Shown: one piece after another, positions 16,091 to 24,731 of the stretch | Layout: the number at the start of each line of letters is the position of its first letter | Numbering within the stretch: the first letter of the stretch is position 1 | Source: Blautia hansenii | GTDB lineage: Bacteria; Bacillota; Clostridia; Lachnospirales; Lachnospiraceae | Assembly (NCBI RefSeq): GCF_013304445.1 | Contig: NZ_JAAITA010000006.1 | Span: 89,685-153,684, forward strand | Length of the DNA stretch: 64,000 bases | Reading direction: 5' to 3' | Notes under the pieces: model-generated | What the model was told of the DNA's origin: nothing | Databases searched by the model: none | What the model saw: the letters and a program-made list of their open reading frames with translations, nothing else | Position numbers and translations under genes: made by a program

Positions 16091-18622
16091 ATGGAATCCT
16101 TGAAATTGAGAGAAAATTTTTACTGGACCGGCATTGTAGATGACCAGCTGAGGGTATTTGACATTATTATGTATACAGAGTTTGGAACAACCTACAATTC
16201 CTATGTCATGAAGGCCGGCGATAAGACCATCCTGTTTGAGACAGCCAAGGCAAAATTTTTTGATGAGTATCTGGAAAAACTGAAAGAGATTACAGATATT
16301 TCCACCATCGACTATCTGGTGGTGAACCACACAGAGCCGGATCATGCCGGAAGCGTAGAAAAGCTTCTGGAATTAAATCCGGGGCTGAAAATTGTGGCAA
16401 CAGGCTGCGCCATCAGCTTTTTGAAGGAAATCGTAAACGGCGAATTTACGGCCATTCCCGTAAAGGACAACCAGGAGATGAAAATCGGGGACAAAACCCT
16501 AAAATTTCTTGTAGTGCCCAATTTACACTGGCCGGATACCATGTATACTTATATTGAAGAAGAACAGATTCTGGTAACCTGCGACTCCTTCGGTTCGCAC
16601 TACGGCTTCCATGATATTCTGGTGAGCAAGGTGACAGACCGGGAAGGCTATATGCGGGCAACCAAGTATTACTTTGACAACATTATCGGGCCTTTTAAGC
16701 CTTATATGAAAAAGGCGCTGGACAGAGTGAGAAATCTGGATATTTCCATGATTTGCACAGGACACGGTCCGGTGCTGGATACCAACATTGATTTTATGCT
16801 GGATACTTATGAGGAATGGTGCACCGTGGTGAATCCCAATCCCAGAAAAACCGTAATTATTCCTTATGTAAGCGCCTATGGATATACAAAACAACTGGCA
16901 GAAACCATTGCCAGGGGCATTGAAGAAAGCGGAGATATTGATGTGCGCTGTTATGATATGGTAGAAGCAGACCGGGGCAAGGTTTTGGAGGAACTGGGCT
17001 TTGCGGACGGAATCCTCTTCGGTTCGCCCACCATTGTAGGAGAAGCGTTAAAGCCTATCTGGGATTTGACAACCTCTATTTTCGCAGGCACTCACGGCGG
17101 TAAGCTGGCCGGCGCATTCGGAAGCTATGGCTGGAGCGGCGAGGCGGTTCCCCATCTGATTGAAAGACTGAAACAGCTTCGCATGAGGGTGATAGACCAG
17201 GGCTTCCGGGTGAAGTTCAAACCAGGAGAGGAAAATCTCATGGACGCTTATGAGTACGGCTATAATTTCGGCTGTGTGCTTCAGAATAAGGAAAATGTAA
17301 AGCAGGCAAAGGGAAGCAGAACACTGGTGAAATGTCTGGTATGCGGAGAAATCTTTGATTCTTCTCTGGAAATCTGTCCGGTCTGCGGTGTGGGCAAGGA
17401 GAATTTTGTGCCTGTAGGCGTGGAAGAAAACAATTATCACAACGATACCAGAAACTTCTATGTGATTCTGGGCGGCGGCGCAGCAGGATACTCCGCAGCA
17501 GCGGCCATCCGGGAAAGAGATAAGACAGGCTCTGTGGTTATGATTTCCAATGAGCCATATCTTCCTTACAACCGTCCAATGCTGACAAAATCCCTTATGG
17601 CAGATTTGACAGAAGAGCAGATTGCCATGCAGAGCAAAGAATGGTATGAAGAGCAGAACATTCATCTGATACTGGGAAAAGAAGTTACCGGCCTGGATAC
17701 AGAGCAAAAAGAGGTCCTGCTGGAGGACGGTACGAAGCTGGCTTATACAAAACTGATTTACGCCCTTGGTTCCGAGTGCTTTATACCGCCGATTCCCGGC
17801 CATGAGCAGGAAGGCGTTGTGGCTGTACGCCGTCTGGCAGATACCAGAAAAATTGAAAATATGCTTCCAAAAGTGAAACATGTTGTAGTTATCGGCGGCG
17901 GTGTGCTGGGACTGGAAGCAGCATGGGAAATGAAAAAAGCAGGCTGCAGCGTAACGGTACTGGAATTGGCTCCCCAGCTTATGGGACGTCAGTTGGACGA
18001 AGCAGCAGGAGAAATGCTGAAGCTTATCAGTGAGAGCAGGGGCATTTCCATACACACAGGCGTTCAGATTGCAGAACTGGAAGGAAACGGAAACGTAACA
18101 GGTGTGAAGCTGGGAGACGGTACAAGCCTTCCGGCAGAACTGGTTCTTGTATCCTGCGGTGTGAGAGCCAACACACAGCTGGCACAGGCAGCGGGCCTGG
18201 AAATTGACCGGGCTGTTGTGGTGAATGAGAAGATGGAAACCAGTGTGCCGGATATTTATGCCTGCGGAGACTGTGCCCAGTTTAAAGGCGTCAATTACGC
18301 AATCTGGCCTCAGGCGGTAGAACAGGGCAAGGTAGCCGGCGCAGCGGCCTGCGGCGATGAAGCCGTATACGAGACCGTTCCGGCGGCGCTTAGCTTCCAC
18401 GGCATGAAGACCGCACTTTTTGCAGCAGGAGACAATGGCAAAAATCCGAACCTGATTTACAGGACAGCAGAGTTTAAGGATTTGGGAAGAAAACATTATC
18501 AGAAGTATTACTTCCTGAACAACCGCCTCTGCGGCGTCATTCTTATAGGGGATGTTAGCCGTATGGCAGAGATGACCCAGGCGCTGGAAAATCATGCGCT
18601 GTATCAGGAAATTGTGAAATAA
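16091..18622 (+). CDS. Flavodiiron protein fused to rubredoxin and NADH:rubredoxin oxidoreductase
   Basis: 843 residues with three joined modules. Residues 1-250 are the metallo-beta-lactamase-like diiron domain, with ligands in H80-T-E-P-D-H85 and further His in the SFGSHYGFHD and CTGHGPVLD segments. Residues 253-400 are a flavodoxin-like FMN domain (VSAYGYTKQLAETIA, GSPTIVG). Residues about 410-440 are a rubredoxin iron site with CLVCG and CPVCG knuckles. From about 455 to the end is an FAD/NAD(P)H oxidoreductase (ILGGGAAGYSAAAAIRERD, VIGGGVLGLEAAWEMKKAG, IYACGDCAQ). It should pass electrons from NAD(P)H internally to the diiron site and reduce O2 or NO to harmless products, a cytoplasmic detoxification role in an anaerobe. 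Ribosome site GGGAGG. Confidence 0.95.
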   Translation: MESLKLRENFYWTGIVDDQLRVFDIIMYTEFGTTYNSYVMKAGDKTILFETAKAKFFDEYLEKLKEITDISTIDYLVVNHTEPDHAGSVEKLLELNPGLKIVATGCAISFLKEIVNGEFTAIPVKDNQEMKIGDKTLKFLVVPNLHWPDTMYTYIEEEQILVTCDSFGSHYGFHDILVSKVTDREGYMRATKYYFDNIIGPFKPYMKKALDRVRNLDISMICTGHGPVLDTNIDFMLDTYEEWCTVVNPNPRKTVIIPYVSAYGYTKQLAETIARGIEESGDIDVRCYDMVEADRGKVLEELGFADGILFGSPTIVGEALKPIWDLTTSIFAGTHGGKLAGAFGSYGWSGEAVPHLIERLKQLRMRVIDQGFRVKFKPGEENLMDAYEYGYNFGCVLQNKENVKQAKGSRTLVKCLVCGEIFDSSLEICPVCGVGKENFVPVGVEENNYHNDTRNFYVILGGGAAGYSAAAAIRERDKTGSVVMISNEPYLPYNRPMLTKSLMADLTEEQIAMQSKEWYEEQNIHLILGKEVTGLDTEQKEVLLEDGTKLAYTKLIYALGSECFIPPIPGHEQEGVVAVRRLADTRKIENMLPKVKHVVVIGGGVLGLEAAWEMKKAGCSVTVLELAPQLMGRQLDEAAGEMLKLISESRGISIHTGVQIAELEGNGNVTGVKLGDGTSLPAELVLVSCGVRANTQLAQAAGLEIDRAVVVNEKMETSVPDIYACGDCAQFKGVNYAIWPQAVEQGKVAGAAACGDEAVYETVPAALSFHGMKTALFAAGDNGKNPNLIYRTAEFKDLGRKHYQKYYFLNNRLCGVILIGDVSRMAEMTQALENHALYQEIVK

Positions 18623-18654
18623 AACGGGCAGAGATGATTTGTGAAACAACAGCG

Positions 18655-18694
18655 GGAATCTTTATACATGAGAGAATGGTGTATAAAGGTTTCC
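18655..18694 (+). terminator. Hairpin after the flavodiiron gene
   Basis: GGAA-CTTTATACA pairs with TGTATAAAG-TTTCC around an 11-base loop, then GCTTTGACTTTTG. The U tract is poor, so it may be a weak terminator. Its CTTTATACA half-sites recur in the inverted repeat at 12221. Confidence 0.5.
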
Positions 18695-18712
18695 GCTTTG
18701 ACTTTTGTCGGG

Positions 18713-18741
18713 TAGACAAACACAGAGGGGAAGGATATACT
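18713..18741 (+). promoter_or_regulatory. Promoter for the GreA-type gene
   Basis: TAGACA and TATACT with a 17-base spacer, 48 bases before the start codon. Confidence 0.6.
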
Positions 18742-18788
18742 ATTTAAAAGCAATAAAAATAAAACCAGTGAAAAGTGAGGTTACAGAC

Positions 18789-19292
18789 ATGGGAGAACGT
18801 CTTACCAAAAGCGATGTGGAAAAAATTCAAAAAGAAATCGAATACAGAAAGCTGATTGTACGCAAGGAAGCCATTGAGGCTGTGAAAGAGGCAAGAGCCC
18901 AGGGGGATTTGAGCGAAAATTTTGAATATTATGCGGCAAAGAAGGACAAAAATAAAAATGAGAGCAGAATCCGCTATCTGGAACGCATGTTAAGACAGGC
19001 TGTCATTGTGTCAGAAGACTCCAAAGCAGATGAAGCCGGTATGAATAACGTAGTCGAGGTATATTTTGAAGAAGAGGACGAGACAGAGACCTACAAGCTG
19101 GTGACCTCTATCCGGGGAAATTCTCTGGAGAATAAAATCAGCATAGAGTCTCCGCTGGGAAAGGCTATTCTGGGACATAAAGAAGGCGATAGAATCTGGG
19201 TAAAAATCAGCGACTCCGCAGGCTATTACATTGTCATTCGTCATATCCGAAAAAATACAGATGACGCAGAAGACGCCATTAAAAGTTTCTGA
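18789..19292 (+). CDS. greA: Transcription elongation factor, GreA/GreB family
   Basis: 167 residues; ATG 18789 with GTGAGG at the right spacing, not the earlier frame opening at 18705. The N-terminal coiled coil (about 8-80) carries the functional tip with ARAQGDLSENFEYYAAKKDK, whose acidic residues stimulate RNA polymerase to cleave backtracked transcripts. The C-terminal FKBP-like domain ends with the family's SPLGKAILGHKEGDRI. Length is close to the usual 158. It has its own promoter and sits alone. GreA is more likely than GreB because of length and sequence, but a second paralogue elsewhere cannot be excluded. Confidence 0.9.
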   Translation: MGERLTKSDVEKIQKEIEYRKLIVRKEAIEAVKEARAQGDLSENFEYYAAKKDKNKNESRIRYLERMLRQAVIVSEDSKADEAGMNNVVEVYFEEEDETETYKLVTSIRGNSLENKISIESPLGKAILGHKEGDRIWVKISDSAGYYIVIRHIRKNTDDAEDAIKSF

Positions 19293-19295
19293 TAT

Positions 19296-19334
19296 TTTAC
19301 ATAGATTTAACATAAATCCTTAAAAGATTTTACA
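19296..19334 (+). promoter_or_regulatory. Pho box: four hexamers at 11-bp spacing
   Basis: TTTACA at 19296, TTAACA at 19307, CCTTAA at 19318 and TTTACA at 19329, each separated by exactly 5 bases. This is the TT(A/C/T)A(C/T)A direct-repeat layout known for PhoP in Bacillus; the third repeat is the weakest. It lies just upstream of a -10 box and the Na+/Pi symporter, with phoP and phoR in the same gene run. Confidence 0.65.
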
Positions 19335-19343
19335 TAGGCTGCT

Positions 19344-19349
19344 TATAAT
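19344..19349 (+). promoter_or_regulatory. -10 box for the phosphate operon
   Basis: TATAAT 42 bases before the symporter start. The -35 position is occupied by the Pho-box repeats and has no consensus hexamer, as expected for an activated promoter. Confidence 0.6.
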
Positions 19350-19390
19350 GAGAAAAACTAAAGAAATATACCGTACAGAAGGAGAAAATT

Positions 19391-21151
19391 ATGGATTTTT
19401 TTAGCATTTTAAGTATGATAGGAGGTCTTGCCCTTTTCTTATATGGGATGCATGTTATGGGAGATGGTCTGGCAAAGGTTTCCGGTGGAAAGATGGAGAA
19501 GATTCTGGAAAGCCTTACCTCCAATCCTTTAAAAGCAGTAGGGCTGGGTGCCCTGGTAACGGCAGTGATACAGTCTTCCTCTGCCACCACAGTTATGGTA
19601 GTGGGGTTTGTAAACTCCGGCATTATGAAACTTTCCCAGGCAGTAGGCGTCATTATGGGAGCCAATATCGGAACCACGGTGACTTCCTGGATTCTCAGCC
19701 TTTCCGGTATTGAGAGTGATAATTTTTTTGTTCAGTTGTTTAAGCCTGCATCTTTTTCGCCGGTTCTGGCCATGATAGGTGTAGCTTTCTTATTGTTTGC
19801 CAAAAGTGAGCGGAAGAAAGATTTGGGAACCATTTTTCTGGGATTTGCCGTGCTGATGTACGGTATGGACAGCATGAGCGCAGCAGTGAAACCTCTGGCA
19901 GACGTACCAGAATTCACGGGAATTCTGACCGCATTCAGCAATCCTCTGCTGGGTATGCTGGCCGGCGCCCTTTTGACGGCTGTGATTCAAAGTTCTTCTG
20001 CGTCCGTGGGGATTCTGCAGGCCCTCTGTGTCACAGGGGCTGTCAGCTACGGAGCAGCCATTCCCATTATTTTGGGACAGAACATCGGTACCTGTGTGAC
20101 GGCTTTGTTGTCTGCCATTGGCGCAAAGAAAAACGCAAAGCGCGCCGCTATGGTACATCTGTATTTCAATATCATTGGCACAACGGTATTTCTGGTGATA
20201 TTCTACGGTCTGAATCTGGTTTTTAAGTTCAGCTTTTTGGACCATGCAGCCAATGCAGCAGGCATTGCCGTTGCCCACAGTGCTTTTAATGTTTTTGCTA
20301 CCGCTGTGCTTCTGCCATTTTCCAAAGGTCTGGAAAAACTGGCCTGTCTTACCATCCGCGATGAAAAAGAAGAAACCGCACAGTCAGATGGTGCTCAGCT
20401 TTTAGACATTCGTTTTCTGGAGCAGCCAGCTTTTGCCATGGAACAGAGCCGCAACGTGGCAAAGCGTATGGCGGATACATCTAAGAATGCGCTTTTTACA
20501 GCCTTTTCCCTATTTAGGGAGTACAATCCCGAACAGGAAAAAGCAGTGACAGAAGAAGAAAAACGGGTGGATGCGTATGAGGATGCGCTGGGAAGTTATC
20601 TGGTGAAGCTGGGGCAGAAGGATTTGACGCAGCAGGACAGCAGAGATTTATCCATCATTCTGCACTGCATTGGAGATTTTGAGAGAATTTCTGACCATGC
20701 GGTAAATATTATGGAATCCGCCAGAGAACTCCATGAAAAAGGAATACACTTTTCTAAGAAGGCTCTGGAAGAACTGAAAGTTATCAGCAGGGCAGTGGCA
20801 GATATTGTAAATACTTCCTACCAGGTTTTTGAAGAAAAAGACAGAGAGCTGGCAAAGCAGGTAGAGCCTCTGGAAGAAATCATAGATGAACTGAACATGG
20901 AACTGAAAAACCGCCATGTGCGCAGACTGCGGGAAGGTACTTGTACCATTGAGCAGGGTTTTATACTGTCGGATGTGCTGACCAGCCTGGAGCGGATTGC
21001 AGACCATTGCTCCAACATTGCAGTGTGCGTTTCTCAGGTGGCAGAGGACAGCTTTGATACCCACAGTTACTTAAATGCCATGAAAAAAGAAGAAAATGAA
21101 GCCTTTCAGCGCAGAATGGAAGAGACAAGGAAGCAGTATTCTCTGCCGTAA
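19391..21151 (+). CDS. Na+/phosphate symporter family protein with C-terminal PhoU domain
   Basis: 586 residues, AAGGAG site. The membrane part (about 1-310) contains two copies of the Na/Pi cotransporter repeat, each with a VIQSSSA motif (GALVTAVIQSSSATTVMVVG near 54 and ALLTAVIQSSSASVGILQAL near 195). The cytoplasmic C-terminus (about 340-560) is a helical PhoU-like domain (HCIGDFERISDHAVNIMES, SLERIADHCSNIA). It should import phosphate with sodium. The PhoU part may gate transport or talk to the PhoR kinase encoded just downstream. It lies after a Pho box, so induction by phosphate starvation is likely. Confidence 0.93.
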   Translation: MDFFSILSMIGGLALFLYGMHVMGDGLAKVSGGKMEKILESLTSNPLKAVGLGALVTAVIQSSSATTVMVVGFVNSGIMKLSQAVGVIMGANIGTTVTSWILSLSGIESDNFFVQLFKPASFSPVLAMIGVAFLLFAKSERKKDLGTIFLGFAVLMYGMDSMSAAVKPLADVPEFTGILTAFSNPLLGMLAGALLTAVIQSSSASVGILQALCVTGAVSYGAAIPIILGQNIGTCVTALLSAIGAKKNAKRAAMVHLYFNIIGTTVFLVIFYGLNLVFKFSFLDHAANAAGIAVAHSAFNVFATAVLLPFSKGLEKLACLTIRDEKEETAQSDGAQLLDIRFLEQPAFAMEQSRNVAKRMADTSKNALFTAFSLFREYNPEQEKAVTEEEKRVDAYEDALGSYLVKLGQKDLTQQDSRDLSIILHCIGDFERISDHAVNIMESARELHEKGIHFSKKALEELKVISRAVADIVNTSYQVFEEKDRELAKQVEPLEEIIDELNMELKNRHVRRLREGTCTIEQGFILSDVLTSLERIADHCSNIAVCVSQVAEDSFDTHSYLNAMKKEENEAFQRRMEETRKQYSLP

Positions 21152-21194
21152 GGAGATGCAAACGGGGGATACCAAGAAGGAGTAGGATACAGAG

Positions 21195-21869
21195 ATGATT
21201 TATTGTGTGGAGGATGAACGGAATATCAGGGAACTGCTGGTATACACTCTTGGAACCACAGGATTTGAGGCCAGAGGTTTAAGCGATGGAAAAGAACTGA
21301 AGAAAGCGCTGAAAGAGGAAGTGCCGGAATTGATTCTGTTAGATATTATGCTGCCGGGAGAAGACGGCTACCGTATTCTGGAGAAGCTGAAGCAGAGCCC
21401 GGAGACCAGTGAAATTCCTATTATTATGGTAACGGCAAAAGAAGCGGAATACGACAAAGTACGTGGACTGGACGGCGGTGCAGACGATTATATTACAAAG
21501 CCTTTTGGTATGATGGAATTTATTGCAAGGGTGAAAGCGGTGCTGCGCAGAACCAAAAAACATTCTCAGAAACAGGAATATCGTTTTAAGGGGTTGAAGG
21601 TCCATGTGGAGCGCCATCAGGTTTTTGATAATGAACGGGCAGTGGAACTGACTTTAAAGGAATTTGAACTGCTCCGTTACCTGATGGAGAACCAGGGGCT
21701 GGTAGTCAGCCGGGACCAGATTCTGGAGCGTATCTGGGGATATGAATTTGCAGGTGAAACCAGAACCGTAGACGTACATATCCGGACATTGCGGCAGAAG
21801 CTGGGAGAATCCGGTTATCTCATAGAAACTGTCCGGGGTGTGGGGTATCGCATAGGAGACAGGCAATGA
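21195..21869 (+). CDS. phoP: Phosphate-type response regulator (PhoP/PhoB-like)
   Basis: 224 residues of the OmpR family. The receiver domain starts abruptly (MIYCVEDERN) with acidic E6, D7 and E8, phospho-acceptor D50 in LILLDIMLPGEDG, the Thr switch in MVTAKEAEYD and Lys in DDYITKPFG. The winged-helix part has LTLKEFELLRYLMENQG and the ETRTVDVHIRTLRQKLGES recognition segment, and ends GVGYRIGD. The start overlaps the kinase gene as ATGA. Context with a Na+/Pi-PhoU transporter and a Pho box makes phosphate the probable signal; sequence alone cannot separate it from other PhoB-like regulators. Confidence 0.85.
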   Translation: MIYCVEDERNIRELLVYTLGTTGFEARGLSDGKELKKALKEEVPELILLDIMLPGEDGYRILEKLKQSPETSEIPIIMVTAKEAEYDKVRGLDGGADDYITKPFGMMEFIARVKAVLRRTKKHSQKQEYRFKGLKVHVERHQVFDNERAVELTLKEFELLRYLMENQGLVVSRDQILERIWGYEFAGETRTVDVHIRTLRQKLGESGYLIETVRGVGYRIGDRQ

Positions 21870-23197
21870 AGCAGAGAATCATGAATAATATAGGGTTTCT
21901 GGTGGCTCTGAGCATGCTTCTGACTTTTACCGCAGCCAGTGTTATTATGTATGAAAAATACAACAGTTATATGAGGCAGGATGTAAAAAATGAGGTAGAG
22001 TATATCCGATATGCCATAGAGAAGATAGGAGAGGAGTATCTCACGGAAGAGACCGGAAATCTGACAACCAGTCGGATTACCCTCACGGCGCCGGACGGAA
22101 CCGTTCTGTATGATTCTGAGCAGTACGCTGACCAGGAGGAAAATCGTACCGGCAGTCCCGGATTTGAAAAGGTACAGGAAGATGGAACCGGAGAAGTCAT
22201 GCGCTATTCAGAGTCCCTTTCCCAGCAGACCTACTACTATGCCGTTAAGCTGAACAGCGGGAATATTCTGGGGGTGGCGAAGACTACAGAAAGCGTTTTT
22301 CATACCATGTTTTCCAGCTTTGCCCTGATGGGAATTCTTTTGCTGGCAATTTTGGCGCTTGGCTTCTGTCTTATGGAGAGGCAGACCAAGAAACTCATAG
22401 AGCCTATCAATCAGTTGGATTTGGAACATCCTCTGGAACATGTGGAATACGAAGAACTGCGTCCTCTTTTAAACCGTGTGGACCAGCAGAACCGGCAGAT
22501 TGCCCAGCAGGTGGAAGAACTGCGGCAGGCGGAAACCGTACGCCGGGAATTTTCTGCAAATGTGTCCCATGAACTGAAAACCCCTCTGATGTCCATTTCA
22601 GGATATGCGGAACTGATGAAAAATGAGATGGTGCGTCCCCAGGATGTGCCGGAATTTGCAGGCAGGATTTATGACGAGGCCAGCCGCCTGACCAGTCTGG
22701 TACAGGATATTATTGAGATTTCCAAGCTGGATGAAAAGAGCGGGGAAATGCCCTTTGAAACCGTGGATTTGTATGAAGTGGTGCAGGATATCTGTCAGAA
22801 CCTCATGTTGCCGTCTAAGCGGAAACAGGTCACCATTTTTACAGAGGGAAAGAGTGCAGAGATATATGGAGTACGCCACATTTTATACGAGATGTTGTAT
22901 AATCTTGTGGATAACGCCATTAAATATAACAAAGAAGGTGGATATGTAAAGGTTCTTCTGGCAAAAGAGAAGGAACATGTGATTTTCACGGTAGAAGACA
23001 ATGGAATCGGAATTGCCAAAGAAGAGCAGGAGCGTATTTTTGAACGGTTTTACAGGGTGGATAAAAGCCATTCCCGCCAGACCGGAGGCACCGGGCTGGG
23101 ACTTGCCATTGTAAAGCACGGTGCAATGCTCCATCACGCGGAAATTCTTCTGAGCAGCGAGCCGGGAAAAGGAACGAAAATCCAGGTACAGTTTTAA
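21866..23197 (+). CDS. phoR: PhoR-like sensor histidine kinase
   Basis: 443 residues; its ATG overlaps the regulator stop by 4 bases. A membrane span near 10-27, an extracellular region of about 120 residues, a second span (about 150-170), a HAMP-like linker and a coiled segment precede HisKA with FSANVSHELKTPL (phospho-acceptor His235). The HATPase domain has DNAIKYNKEGG, DNGIGI and GTGLGLAIVKHG. The PAS domain of classical PhoR is not evident. It is the partner of the preceding regulator and, by context, a phosphate sensor possibly modulated by the PhoU domain of the symporter. Confidence 0.85.
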   Translation: MKQRIMNNIGFLVALSMLLTFTAASVIMYEKYNSYMRQDVKNEVEYIRYAIEKIGEEYLTEETGNLTTSRITLTAPDGTVLYDSEQYADQEENRTGSPGFEKVQEDGTGEVMRYSESLSQQTYYYAVKLNSGNILGVAKTTESVFHTMFSSFALMGILLLAILALGFCLMERQTKKLIEPINQLDLEHPLEHVEYEELRPLLNRVDQQNRQIAQQVEELRQAETVRREFSANVSHELKTPLMSISGYAELMKNEMVRPQDVPEFAGRIYDEASRLTSLVQDIIEISKLDEKSGEMPFETVDLYEVVQDICQNLMLPSKRKQVTIFTEGKSAEIYGVRHILYEMLYNLVDNAIKYNKEGGYVKVLLAKEKEHVIFTVEDNGIGIAKEEQERIFERFYRVDKSHSRQTGGTGLGLAIVKHGAMLHHAEILLSSEPGKGTKIQVQF

Positions 23198-23220
23198 GAA
23201 AATACAGAAAAACAGCAAAC

Positions 23221-23266
23221 AAAAAAGGCTATCGTTTTACATGCACTTCAAGCGATAGCCTTTTTT
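23221..23266. terminator. Bidirectional terminator between phoR and trkH
   Basis: AAAAAAGGCTATCG pairs with CGATAGCCTTTTTT across an 18-base loop, with A and T tracts on either side. It serves the convergent phoR and trkH genes. Confidence 0.9.
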
Positions 23267-23277
23267 GCTGCAAAATT

Positions 23278-24720
23278 TTAATACCGTTTCCAGGTATCTC
23301 TTACAAATAACAAAAGCATGGGGAACAATTCCAGACGTCCCGCAAGCATATCAAAGGTCAGCACCAGCTTGGCGCCGTTAGAAAACAGACCGAAGTTCTG
23401 GGTCGGTCCCACCAGTTCCAGTCCGGGGCCGATATTATTCAGTGCAGAGGCCACGGCTGTGAAGTTGGTAATCATATCGAAATTATCGAATCCCACCAAA
23501 AGTACAGAAAAAGAAAATACCAGTACATAGGCAATGAGGAATACATTGGTAGCACGTACAACTTCATGTTCCAGGGTATGACCGTCCATTTTCAGTTTCC
23601 GCACACTGCGGGGATGAAGCAGGGTGTGCAGTTCCTTTTTGATGGTTTTAATCAAAATCACGAAACGGGACACCTTAATACCGCCTCCGGTGCTTCCCGC
23701 ACAGGCGCCTACAAACATTAGCAGTACCAGAATGGTTCTGGACGCTTCCGGCCAGTTGTTAAAGTCCGTAGTGGCATATCCGGTGGTGGTAATAATGGAA
23801 CCTACCTGGAAAGCCGCATGGCGCAGAGCGTCTCCGAAGGTGTCATAGATATTCCGAATATTAAAGGTAATAAAGGCTGTAGTTACCAGAATAATACCGA
23901 GATAACACCGGACTTCTTCCATCTTAAAGGACTGACGGAATTTTCTGCACAAAATTAGGAAGTAGGCGTTAAAGTTAATTCCAAATAAAATCATGAAAAC
24001 TGTGACTACCACTTGCAGGTAAGGGGAGTAGCCGGCAATGCTGTCATTTTTAATACCGAAGCCGCCCGTACCGGCTGTGCCAAAGGTGATTGTCAGCGTA
24101 TCAAACAAAGGCATGCCGCCCAGAAGCAGAAAAAGAATCTCCAGGATAGTCATAAAAATGTAAATAAAGTAAAGGACTTTTGCGGTGGACTGTACCGTGG
24201 GCATGAGTTTGCCTACAGAAGGCCCGGGGCTTTCTGCTTTCATCAGGTTCATATGGGAACCGCTGCCATGGGTGTGCATGAAAGAAAGCAGGAACACCAA
24301 TACCCCCATACCGCCAATCCAGTGGGTAAAACTTCTCCACATCAGCATACACTTCGGCACAATTTCCACGTCTGTGAGAATACTGGCTCCGGTGGTGGTA
24401 AAGCCGGATACTGTCTCAAAAAGAGCGTCCACCGGGTTTGTCATAACGCCTCCTATGAGAAAAGGAATTCCGCCCATAAGGCTCATGACAATCCAGCTCA
24501 GGGCAACGGTTACAAATCCCTCTTTTACATAAAAAACAGAGTTTTTTGGACTTTTTCTGGTAAGCACAGCGCCAATGAGCACGCACAAGAGGGCTGTAAA
24601 GAAGAAGGCCCAGCCGCTTTCTTCCTGGTAAATAATGGCAGTGACACAGGGCAGCATCATAAAAGCTGCCTCAAAGTACAGGACTTTGCCAATAATAAAT
24701 TTAACAATTGCGTAATTCAT
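23278..24720 (-). CDS. trkH: TrkH family potassium uptake protein
   Basis: 480 residues on the minus strand, directly after trkA with an 11-base gap. The membrane protein follows the four M1-P-M2 repeat plan: ETVSGFTTTGAS near 85, TFGTAGTGGFGIKND near 215, GSIITTTGYATTDFN near 312 with FVGACAGSTGGGIK, and ASALNNIGPGLE near 435. It forms the K+-conducting subunit, gated by the TrkA protein encoded upstream. Sequence and length are TrkH-like, whereas the copy at 12.3 kb is shorter and KtrB-like, so the two are not recent duplicates. Confidence 0.93.
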   Translation of the reverse strand: MNYAIVKFIIGKVLYFEAAFMMLPCVTAIIYQEESGWAFFFTALLCVLIGAVLTRKSPKNSVFYVKEGFVTVALSWIVMSLMGGIPFLIGGVMTNPVDALFETVSGFTTTGASILTDVEIVPKCMLMWRSFTHWIGGMGVLVFLLSFMHTHGSGSHMNLMKAESPGPSVGKLMPTVQSTAKVLYFIYIFMTILEILFLLLGGMPLFDTLTITFGTAGTGGFGIKNDSIAGYSPYLQVVVTVFMILFGINFNAYFLILCRKFRQSFKMEEVRCYLGIILVTTAFITFNIRNIYDTFGDALRHAAFQVGSIITTTGYATTDFNNWPEASRTILVLLMFVGACAGSTGGGIKVSRFVILIKTIKKELHTLLHPRSVRKLKMDGHTLEHEVVRATNVFLIAYVLVFSFSVLLVGFDNFDMITNFTAVASALNNIGPGLELVGPTQNFGLFSNGAKLVLTFDMLAGRLELFPMLLLFVRDTWKRY

Positions 24721-24731
24721 TCCTCTGCCCT

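Noticed and set aside
17048..18649. 533-codon open frame on the minus strand opposite the flavodiiron gene
   Set aside because: It is the reverse shadow of a clearly coding gene, has no ribosome site and its translation is Cys/His/Phe-rich without any known fold.
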